From the NCBI GenBank assembly GCA_900772745.1, contig CAAGRV010000140.1, forward strand, positions 1 through 5,163: a stretch of 5,163 nt of DNA, read 5' to 3'. A program made the position numbers and the translations under genes. Shown here piece after piece: positions 1-5,163 of this stretch. The stretch is from Clostridia bacterium (GTDB lineage: Bacteria; Bacillota; Clostridia; Christensenellales; UBA3700). Positions within the stretch are counted from its first letter, which is position 1; every line of letters starts with the position of its first letter. The notes under the pieces were generated by a model. It saw only the letters and a program-made list of their open reading frames with translations, was not told the DNA's origin and did no database searches.

Positions 1-89
1 AAACATTCGCGCAATTGCTTCATAATAGCTAGATTGTGTACTCCTCCGCCGCCAGTAAGTACCTGACACAGCGACGAACCAACAAAACT
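1..89 (-). pseudogene. Fragment resembling anhydro-N-acetylmuramic acid kinase (AnmK), truncated
   Basis: Read on the minus strand, this stretch encodes VLTGGGGVHNLAIMKQL (about 62 down to 12), continuing off the left edge. The pattern GGG-x-H-N-x-x-(L/I)-M-x-x-L matches, from memory, a conserved segment in the C-terminal half of AnmK, the ATP-dependent kinase that converts recycled anhydro-MurNAc to MurNAc-6-phosphate. The same frame meets a stop at 129-131, with no ATG, GTG or TTG start before the motif, so the N-terminal two thirds of such a gene is absent. The neighbouring plus-strand protein takes over at about 90-115. This is either a gene remnant or the edge of a chimeric join. Other actin-fold sugar kinases also have glycine-rich motifs, so the family call is tentative. 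Confidence 0.4.
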
Positions 90-1613
90 GCTATCACCGA
101 AGGCAGCAGCCGTAGCGGTATCATTGACCTATCTAGCACTGCACTTATGTCAGAGCTTGGTCTTTCTACTGCCAACTTCTTTGATGGTTTTGATGGCGCG
201 ACAGTTGAGAACAACCCTACTGTTCTTGGTATCGAGAGCAAAGATTCTACTGCAATCGGTTATTCTTCTGACTCTGTTTCTTTGAGTGCCAACTCTTACT
301 ATGTGTTCAGCGTTTGGGCCAAGTCAAATGGCCCTACTATGACGATTGAACTTTCTACAAAATCAGGCAACGGCAAAGAAACTAAGTATCACAACATTAC
401 CCCAGTAGACTCCAACTGGCACAGATATTATATCTATGTTCAAACTGGTATTGCTAGCGTATCTTTGAAACTTAGCCTCTATGCAGGTAATCCTCAAGCA
501 ACCAGCAACACCAACAATGGTTGGGTATTCTTCGACAATGCAAAATATCTTGCTGTTGACGAGAACACTTACAACCAAGCTGTAAAACAACAAACTAGCA
601 CCTCAACCAACGTTTTGGCTCAATCATGGCTAGTTGACTCATTCGAATCAACCAACAAAGAATCTATTGCATCTCCAAGCAACTGGTCAGGCTCTTTGAT
701 TGATTCTGAGGCAAAATCAGACAGTGACAATCTCACCGCTGGTGTATTTGACAGAACTGCTGGCGACTGGTCTAAGCTAGACATTGACCCAGACAAAAAA
801 CCTGACGTTGCCAATGCCATCTTCGATGATTCTAAGAACATCGGCGACTCTGTGCTTGCTATCTACAACAAGAAAGCAGGTGCATACAAGTACACTTCTT
901 CATCTACTACCCTCAAAGCTGACACATACTACAAGATTAGCATCAGTGTTTTGACTTATGGTCTAGATGCAAAAGACAGTGCAACTGTGACTTTGAAACT
1001 TAACAACCAAACATACACATTCGGTAAGCTTATCGGCAACAAATCTACCGACACTGACAAAAAGCGTACAATCAATACTTCGACTTACAACGACAAGGGC
1101 GAAGAAACTATTGGCACTTGGACAGAACTCAACTATTATATCAAGACAGACAAAAAGGTAACTGCTACAGCTACATTGAGCGTAGGTCTTGGATACAATG
1201 GCAAAGACAACTGGAAGAAAGGCTATGTGTTCGCTGACAACTTCTCTGTTACAACTATCACCGAGGAAGAATTCATTCCTAGAAAGGTTGTAGAGGGCGA
1301 GAGCGAAGACAAAATTGACCAATCATTGATTGCTGACGAACTTGTTCCAACCAATCATCGTATTGTGTTTACTGAAGAATCTGCAAATGCTGAAGAAGAC
1401 AAGAATGCAGACAAGACAGAAAGCACTGATAACAAGAGCAAGAATGATTTGTTGTGGCTATGGATAAGCTCCGGAATTGTAGGTGGCGTTATCGTAATTG
1501 CCGTAATCGTTGTTGTTATTCGTAAGTATGCTCCAAAGAAGAAAAACCGCAAGTTGACTTCTAAGAAAACAAGCAAACCTACCCAATCAAATAACAAGAA
1601 ATTCAACGACTAA
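36..1613 (+). CDS. Cell-surface protein, C-terminal part: two beta-sandwich-like repeats plus TM anchor (5' incomplete)
   Basis: The open frame is 525 residues from a GTG at 36, but that start is doubtful: there is no ribosome binding site, no signal peptide, and an in-frame stop at 30-32. It is probably the 3' part of a longer gene. Two related units are visible. Residues about 27-182 contain SLSANSYYVFSVWAKS, NWHRYYIYVQTG and NGWVFFDNAKYL. Residues about 234-413 contain TLKADTYYKISISV, TWTELNYYIKTDKK and KGYVFADNFSV. Alternating hydrophobic strands and a closing 'FFDN/FADN' strand suggest carbohydrate-binding-module-like jelly rolls; this is inferred. Residues 414-470 form an acidic, Asp/Glu/Lys-rich stalk, 471-495 a single transmembrane helix, and 496-525 a Lys-rich tail, presumably cytoplasmic. 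No LPxTG sortase motif is seen, so anchoring is by membrane helix. No catalytic motif is recognised; an adhesin or glycan-binding role is a guess. A strong terminator follows 10 bases after the TAA. Confidence 0.75.
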   Translation: MYSSAASKYLTQRRTNKTAITEGSSRSGIIDLSSTALMSELGLSTANFFDGFDGATVENNPTVLGIESKDSTAIGYSSDSVSLSANSYYVFSVWAKSNGPTMTIELSTKSGNGKETKYHNITPVDSNWHRYYIYVQTGIASVSLKLSLYAGNPQATSNTNNGWVFFDNAKYLAVDENTYNQAVKQQTSTSTNVLAQSWLVDSFESTNKESIASPSNWSGSLIDSEAKSDSDNLTAGVFDRTAGDWSKLDIDPDKKPDVANAIFDDSKNIGDSVLAIYNKKAGAYKYTSSSTTLKADTYYKISISVLTYGLDAKDSATVTLKLNNQTYTFGKLIGNKSTDTDKKRTINTSTYNDKGEETIGTWTELNYYIKTDKKVTATATLSVGLGYNGKDNWKKGYVFADNFSVTTITEEEFIPRKVVEGESEDKIDQSLIADELVPTNHRIVFTEESANAEEDKNADKTESTDNKSKNDLLWLWISSGIVGGVIVIAVIVVVIRKYAPKKKNRKLTSKKTSKPTQSNNKKFND

Positions 1614-1623
1614 AACAACTACC

Positions 1624-1652
1624 AAAGGGCCACAGCAATGTGGCTCTTTTTT
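1624..1652 (+). terminator. Rho-independent terminator of the surface-protein gene
   Basis: The arms AAAGGGCCAC (1624-1633) and GTGGCTCTTT (1640-1649) form a 10-bp stem with one G-U pair. An A-U pair inside it leaves a GCAA tetraloop (1635-1638). A run of six T (1647-1652) partly overlaps the 3' arm. It lies 10 bases after the TAA and separates this gene from trpB. Confidence 0.9.
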
Positions 1653-1669
1653 AGCAATAAAATATTGCT
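1653..1669. repeat. Perfect 7-bp inverted repeat between terminator and trpB promoter
   Basis: AGCAATA (1653-1659) and TATTGCT (1663-1669) are exact reverse complements separated by AAA. A three-base loop makes it a poor RNA hairpin, so a DNA-binding dyad is as likely. The AGCAAT half also occurs in the loop region of the preceding terminator hairpin (1634-1639). Function unknown; in AT-rich DNA a dyad of this size could arise by chance. Confidence 0.4.
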
Positions 1670-1674
1670 CATCA

Positions 1675-1695
1675 TTCATATCAATAAGGTATGAA
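1675..1695. promoter_or_regulatory. Candidate operator: imperfect 8-bp dyad abutting the trpB -35 box
   Basis: The half-sites TTCATATC (1675-1682) and GGTATGAA (1688-1695) match as an inverted repeat at 7 of 8 positions, around AATAA. The dyad ends three bases before the predicted -35 hexamer, where an activator or repressor dimer commonly binds. No regulator is encoded in the window and the half-site does not match an operator I recognise, so this is a candidate only. Confidence 0.4.
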
Positions 1696-1698
1696 CAA

Positions 1699-1727
1699 TT
1701 GTAAATAAATTACTATTATGTTATAAT
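1699..1727 (+). promoter_or_regulatory. Predicted sigma-A-type promoter of trpB
   Basis: The -35 box is TTGTAA (1699-1704, 4 of 6 consensus bases). After a 17-base spacer comes a perfect TATAAT -10 (1722-1727), preceded by TG at 1719-1720, which makes an extended -10. The predicted start of transcription is near 1733-1735. That leaves a leader of only about 25 nt, too short for a T-box, a trp leader peptide or a TRAP-type attenuator. Confidence 0.8.
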
Positions 1728-1732
1728 AAACA

Positions 1733-1744
1733 AGACGAAAGTCT
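1733..1744 (+). promoter_or_regulatory. Tiny 5'-end RNA hairpin with GAAA tetraloop in the trpB leader
   Basis: AGAC (1733-1736) and GTCT (1741-1744) pair around GAAA (1737-1740), a GNRA tetraloop closed by C-G. The hairpin would sit at or within a base or two of the predicted 5' end and directly touches the ribosome binding site without covering it. 5'-terminal hairpins of this kind are known to protect bacterial mRNAs from 5'-dependent decay; that role here is inferred. Confidence 0.45.
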
Positions 1745-1751
1745 AAAGGAG
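1745..1751 (+). promoter_or_regulatory. Ribosome binding site of trpB
   Basis: AAAGGAG lies seven bases before the ATG at 1759. This is a near-ideal Shine-Dalgarno sequence and spacing, and it fixes the start codon. Confidence 0.9.
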
Positions 1752-1758
1752 AAAACAA

Positions 1759-2979
1759 ATGAAACTAAACAACGTAGATTTTGAAACATATTTTAGAGAC
1801 TATCCTGACAACAAAGGATACTTTGGCAAATACGGCGGCAGCTTTATCCCAACCGAATTGCAAGCTGCTATGGACGAAATTACTGAGGCATATCACTCAA
1901 TTTGCCAATCAAGAAAATTTATCGCTGAGCTAAGAAGAATTCGTAAAGAATTCCAAGGCAGACCTACCCCAGTGTCACATCTCGAAAGATTGTCCAACGC
2001 TCTTGGTGGCAAGGTGCAACTTTATGCAAAGCGTGAAGACCTCAACCACTCTGGCGCTCACAAACTCAACCACTGCATGGGCGAGGCTCTCCTTGCCAAG
2101 TATATGGGCAAACACAAAGTCATCGCCGAAACTGGCGCTGGCCAACACGGTGTTGCTCTTGCTACTGCTGCTGCTTATTTTGGTCTAGAATGTGACATTT
2201 ATATGGGCGCAGTAGACATCAAGAAACAAGCTCCAAACGTTGCTAGAATGAAGATTTTGGGCGCAAACGTAATCGAAGTTACTCACGGACTCCAAACTCT
2301 TAAAGAGGCAGTTGACGCAGCTTTTATGGCTTACAGCAAAGAATACAAAGACGCAATCTATTGTATCGGCTCAACCGTTGGACCTCACCCATTCCCAATG
2401 ATGGTAAGAGATTTCCAAAGCATAGTTGGCATCGAGGCAAGAGAACAATTTTTGGATATGACAGGACACTTGCCTGACGCAGTTGTTGCTTGTGTAGGCG
2501 GTGGCTCCAACTCTGCCGGTCTGTTTTCTGGTTTCCTCAATGATCCAGTGGATATCTATGGCGTAGAGCCTCTTGGCCGTGGTCCAAAGCTCGGCGACCA
2601 CGCAGCAAGTCTAACATACGGCACAGAGGGCGTTATGCACGGATTCAACAGCATTATGCTCAAAGACGAAAATGGCGAGCCAGCTCCTGTATATTCTGTT
2701 GCAAGTGGTCTTGACTATCCATCTTCTGGTCCAGAACACGCTTTCTTGAAAGAGATTGGCAGAGTTAAGTATGACGTTATCAATGACGAAGAAACAATCG
2801 ACGCTTTCTTCAAGCTCTCTCGTCTAGAAGGTATCATTCCAGCTATCGAAAGCTCTCACGCTGTCGCTTATGGTATGAAACTTGCCCAAACAATGGACAA
2901 AGGCTCTGTGCTTATCAACTTGTCTGGTCGTGGCGACAAGGATATGGATTATATCATCGAGCATTACGGCATCAGATAA
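1759..2979 (+). CDS. trpB: Tryptophan synthase beta subunit (stand-alone TrpB)
   Basis: This 406-residue PLP enzyme joins indole and L-serine to make L-tryptophan in the cytoplasm. The length is normal for TrpB, and the start is set by AAAGGAG seven bases upstream. Visible signatures: substrate-site KREDLNHSGAHKLN with the PLP lysine K102; ETGAGQHG (124-131) with catalytic E124 and the serine carboxylate loop; GPHPFPMMVRDFQS (208-221) in the communication region; the phosphate-binding GGGSN (247-251); GLDYPSSGPEH (317-327) with D319; E364 in GIIPAIESSHA; and SGRGDKD (389-395). All key residues are present, so it should be active. The protein itself contains no tryptophan. It has its own promoter and terminator, and no trpA, trpC or other trp gene adjoins it, so it may use free indole or pair with a distant TrpA. 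Details such as GGGSNS instead of the usual GGGSNA, and HKLNHCMGE, point to a non-classical TrpB subgroup. Confidence 0.97.
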   Translation: MKLNNVDFETYFRDYPDNKGYFGKYGGSFIPTELQAAMDEITEAYHSICQSRKFIAELRRIRKEFQGRPTPVSHLERLSNALGGKVQLYAKREDLNHSGAHKLNHCMGEALLAKYMGKHKVIAETGAGQHGVALATAAAYFGLECDIYMGAVDIKKQAPNVARMKILGANVIEVTHGLQTLKEAVDAAFMAYSKEYKDAIYCIGSTVGPHPFPMMVRDFQSIVGIEAREQFLDMTGHLPDAVVACVGGGSNSAGLFSGFLNDPVDIYGVEPLGRGPKLGDHAASLTYGTEGVMHGFNSIMLKDENGEPAPVYSVASGLDYPSSGPEHAFLKEIGRVKYDVINDEETIDAFFKLSRLEGIIPAIESSHAVAYGMKLAQTMDKGSVLINLSGRGDKDMDYIIEHYGIR

Positions 2980-2993
2980 CCAAATCAAAAACT

Positions 2994-3022
2994 TGCCTAC
3001 CCTTCGGGGTAGGCATTTTTTT
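2994..3022 (+). terminator. Rho-independent terminator of trpB
   Basis: A perfect 9-bp stem, TGCCTACCC (2994-3002) with GGGTAGGCA (3007-3015), is closed by a UUCG tetraloop (3003-3006) in the extra-stable C(UUCG)G setting. Seven T follow (3016-3022). It starts 14 bases after the trpB stop and ends the unit without any co-transcribed downstream gene. Confidence 0.95.
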
Positions 3023-3029
3023 ATCCACA
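3021..3029 (+). other. Perfect match to the DnaA-box consensus (isolated)
   Basis: TTATCCACA matches the classical DnaA 9-mer exactly and overlaps the end of the trpB terminator T-run. There is no cluster of boxes, no AT-rich unwinding region and no dnaA/dnaN in the window, so it is not evidence of an origin. It may be chance. Confidence 0.25.
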
Positions 3030-3081
3030 AAAAATTTTGCAAAAATGCTCTCCATAATAACTTTGTTGTTGATGATTTTCA

Positions 3082-3112
3082 CATAAAATAATGACCACTT
3101 TTACATGGTCAT
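3082..3112 (-). terminator. Probable weak terminator of the mannosidase gene (minus strand)
   Basis: ATGACCA (3091-3097) and TGGTCAT (3106-3112) form a 7-bp stem with an 8-base loop. Read on the minus strand, the hairpin lies 18 bases after the mannosidase TAA and is followed by an interrupted U-tract (TATTTTAT, 3090 down to 3083). On the plus strand there is no T-run right after it, which supports minus-strand use. It faces the trpB terminator across a gap of about 60 bases. Confidence 0.55.
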
Positions 3113-3130
3113 CATAAATTGTTTTAGTAT

Positions 3131-5163
3131 TTATTTTATGTCCTTAGGGACAACTTTATTGAACAAATATTGCACCAAATTGATAGGCTCAATCAACACC
3201 TTAAATCTCTCAAAATTGTCGTAAAGTGCACTTCCTTTTGGCTCTATATCAGTTGTTGACTTTATCTTATACTCATTTTCTATATCTATCTTCTTACCAT
3301 TCAACTTTTGGGTAACAATTTTTGTTTGATTAGGCAATATATCAAAATAATTATCGCTCAAAGGCAAACTACACGTCGTGGTATGTATTGCAACATAGCG
3401 AGCATATTTGTTGGAGCGTAAGGTGATAATAGCGGTATCATTTTCAATTTTTACATTGACATCAATATCAGCTTTTGGCAATTTCAACTTCTTTTCAATA
3501 TCAAAAAGCAATGTTTTTTCAAAAACAATCTCGTCATCTTTTGTTAGAGTGGCATAAAAAACACAGTCCTTGATATTTTCTTTGTCCGCAACGTTGAGTA
3601 TTTCAAAACTTTCAACACTATTTTTTTCTATTTTTATATCTTCCCTATGACCAAATACAACTTCCCCCTCGAACGTCATTAGCTGTGCATCCAATTTCAA
3701 ATTTTGAGAGCTTAGTGTATCGTTGGTAACATAAATAATCACCTTTCCATCTTCCACAACGGCTGACAACGCAAGCGGATTGTTGAAGTGTCTTGCGCCA
3801 TATTGAAGAGCCTTATAATTGCCATAATAGTCCATACTAGCCCACGAACAAACTGGCCAGCAATCATTGAATTGCCAATACATAGAGCCATTGCACCTTC
3901 CTTTGTTGCGACGCCAATGTTCGGTTGCATCTTTTATACATTCCAGTTGGCATATTTGAGATAGGTACACATAATCCACAAAATTTTTTGGCAAAGAAAA
4001 TCTTGACGCTATATAATACTTCATTTTTTTGTTGCCACTCAAACATTTTTGGTGACTATTGAAGACTTTTGAGCCGAGCGAATAATCTTCTTTTGTTGCA
4101 AATTTTTCTATTGTTTTGAGATCAGGCAAGGACTCGAATCCATATTCGCTACAAAATCTAGTTAGTCTTTTTCTATAATAGTTTAGTGGTTGAAGACCAT
4201 GCCAAACAGCCCACAAGTGCGTATCGCCGACATTGTCCGTGCCAACGCCTGTTTGATAGCTCGTGCCGATTGGCGATCCTGCAATATATGGCGTACAAGA
4301 ATCCAATTTTTCTAGATGCTTTGGCAAAATGTCATAGAAAAACTTTTGTGTCCATTTTATATATTTTATTCTATTTTTCCAAGCAATATCCATAGCCTCA
4401 ATTTCGTTATTTCCGCACCATAGGGCAAGAGAGGCATGGTGTTTTAGCCTGTTTACATTGAACGTAACTTCGTCCAACACGTTTTGGAGCAAGCTGTCAA
4501 TAAAAAATGGATATGGCTGGCAAGCGAACATAAAATCTTGCCACAAAAGTATACCCATTTCATCGCATTTGTCATAAAAATAGTCATCGCCATAATATCC
4601 ACCGCCCCAAATTCTTATCATATTGAAGTTGGAAAATCTTGCGCTATTTAGGTAATAATCTATTTTGTCAGTCCCAACTCTATCAATAAAACTATCCGCC
4701 GGTATCCAATTGGCGCCCTTGACAAAAATATGAACGCCATTCAATACAAAACAAAAATTTTCGCCCACACTATCTTTCGACCTATCCAAAGTGAGTGTTC
4801 TAAGACCTACTTTTTTTATCACTTGTTGAGCAACATTTCCATCGGAAAGAATGTTTACCTCGATTCTATATAGTGGCTGAGTGTCTACCTTATTCAATTC
4901 ATAAGTCCACCAAAGCTTAGGATTTTCTATGTCAACTTTTATGGCAGGTTTTTTATCAAAAATGTCAACGCTTTTTATCAATTCATTCTCTGGTGAAAAA
5001 ACTTTTATATTAAAATTATACTCTTTGCAAGTTTCACTTTCAGCCGTGACAATCAATTCCACTTTGTTTTCAAAATGGTGTTGAGTAATGTCTACATTTC
5101 TAATTTTTTCTACATTGGAAAAACTAATAAATATATCCTTAGTTATTCCACTAGGAACGAGCA
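3131..5163 (-). CDS. Beta-mannosidase, glycoside hydrolase family 2 (5' end beyond window)
   Basis: The enzyme releases beta-linked mannose from the non-reducing ends of manno-oligosaccharides or N-glycan cores. The frame is open to the right edge; the GTG at 5062 is internal, because PSGITKDIFIS and IRNVDITQHHFEN upstream fit the end of the GH2 sugar-binding domain. About 676 residues are present; family members usually have about 820-860, so roughly 150-180 are missing. In order: an immunoglobulin-like domain; VKGANWIPADSF and MIRIWGGGYYGDDYFYDKCD of the TIM barrel; LALWCGNNEIE with the acid/base Glu (codon 4403-4405); GDTHLWAVWHG; RFCSEYGFES with the nucleophile Glu (codon 4145-4147); GSMYWQFNDCWPVCSWASM; then beta-sandwich domains to the C-terminus. 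No signal peptide can be assessed. Codon use is AT-rich (10 of the first 12 Asn codons are AAT), unlike trpB. The gene is convergent with trpB. Confidence 0.93.
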   Translation of the reverse strand, partial: LVPSGITKDIFISFSNVEKIRNVDITQHHFENKVELIVTAESETCKEYNFNIKVFSPENELIKSVDIFDKKPAIKVDIENPKLWWTYELNKVDTQPLYRIEVNILSDGNVAQQVIKKVGLRTLTLDRSKDSVGENFCFVLNGVHIFVKGANWIPADSFIDRVGTDKIDYYLNSARFSNFNMIRIWGGGYYGDDYFYDKCDEMGILLWQDFMFACQPYPFFIDSLLQNVLDEVTFNVNRLKHHASLALWCGNNEIEAMDIAWKNRIKYIKWTQKFFYDILPKHLEKLDSCTPYIAGSPIGTSYQTGVGTDNVGDTHLWAVWHGLQPLNYYRKRLTRFCSEYGFESLPDLKTIEKFATKEDYSLGSKVFNSHQKCLSGNKKMKYYIASRFSLPKNFVDYVYLSQICQLECIKDATEHWRRNKGRCNGSMYWQFNDCWPVCSWASMDYYGNYKALQYGARHFNNPLALSAVVEDGKVIIYVTNDTLSSQNLKLDAQLMTFEGEVVFGHREDIKIEKNSVESFEILNVADKENIKDCVFYATLTKDDEIVFEKTLLFDIEKKLKLPKADIDVNVKIENDTAIITLRSNKYARYVAIHTTTCSLPLSDNYFDILPNQTKIVTQKLNGKKIDIENEYKIKSTTDIEPKGSALYDNFERFKVLIEPINLVQYLFNKVVPKDIK

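Noticed and set aside
963..1322. 119-codon open frame on the minus strand inside the surface-protein gene
   Set aside because: It is antisense to a region with clear repeat homology on the plus strand; composition is that of a shadow frame and no start signals are seen.
1614..1758. T-box, trp leader peptide or riboswitch ahead of trpB
   Set aside because: The promoter at 1699-1727 leaves a leader of about 25 nt with only a 4-bp hairpin; there is no room for such an element downstream of the start site.
2003..2188. Plus-strand open frame with a run of leucines
   Set aside because: It lies wholly inside trpB in another frame; the leucine run is the shifted reading of alanine-rich GVALATAAA codons. 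No ribosome binding site.
2882..3091. Plus-strand open frame crossing the end of trpB
   Set aside because: It overlaps the trpB C-terminus and runs straight through the strong UUCG terminator; not a plausible gene.
3023..3992. Similar AT-rich words ATCCACAAAA...TTTTG(G)CAAA at about 3023-3043 and 3974-3995
   Set aside because: One copy is intergenic and the other codes for conserved mannosidase sequence; the similarity is short, imperfect and dominated by A/T runs, so chance is the simplest reading.
4186..4395. 69-codon plus-strand open frame inside the mannosidase gene
   Set aside because: It is antisense to the catalytic TIM-barrel coding region, including the acid/base Glu segment just past its end; no ribosome binding site or known motif.
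1..5163. CRISPR arrays, tRNA genes, insertion sequences or phage genes
   Set aside because: I saw no regularly spaced direct repeats, tRNA-like cloverleaf, transposase motifs or terminal inverted repeats on either strand.

Overview
The window suggests a low-to-moderate GC member of the Bacillota (Firmicutes), probably an uncultured gut-type lineage. The evidence is the AAAGGAG-type ribosome binding site, a sigma-A-like promoter with extended -10, compact U-tract terminators, TAA at all three gene ends, and a large surface protein with a C-terminal membrane anchor next to a glycan-degrading enzyme. This placement is inference; no marker gene in the window fixes the taxon.

Layout. Bases 1 to about 90 look foreign to what follows. 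All three forward frames hit a stop within the first 66 bases, while the reverse strand encodes a short stretch resembling the GGGxHN segment of anhydro-N-acetylmuramic acid kinase (AnmK). From about base 90-115 to 1613 (+) runs the C-terminal part of a cell-surface protein: two related beta-sandwich-like units, an acidic stalk, one transmembrane helix and a lysine-rich tail, closed by a strong terminator. The 1614-1758 gap holds that terminator, two inverted repeats, a good promoter and a tiny 5' hairpin. These lead into a complete tryptophan synthase beta subunit gene (1759-2979, +) with its own terminator. There is no trpA or other trp gene on either side, so trpB appears to be a stand-alone unit. 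A convergent gene on the minus strand (3131 to beyond 5163) encodes a GH2-family beta-mannosidase with both catalytic glutamates present; its N-terminal sugar-binding domain is cut by the right edge.

How the genes relate. They do not form one pathway. The surface protein and trpB are separately terminated, co-oriented units sharing an AAC-rich codon style. The mannosidase is convergent, more AT-rich and AAT-rich. The most interesting points are the orphan trpB with a candidate operator just upstream of its -35 box, the repeat architecture of the surface protein, and the apparent chimeric junction at the left edge.
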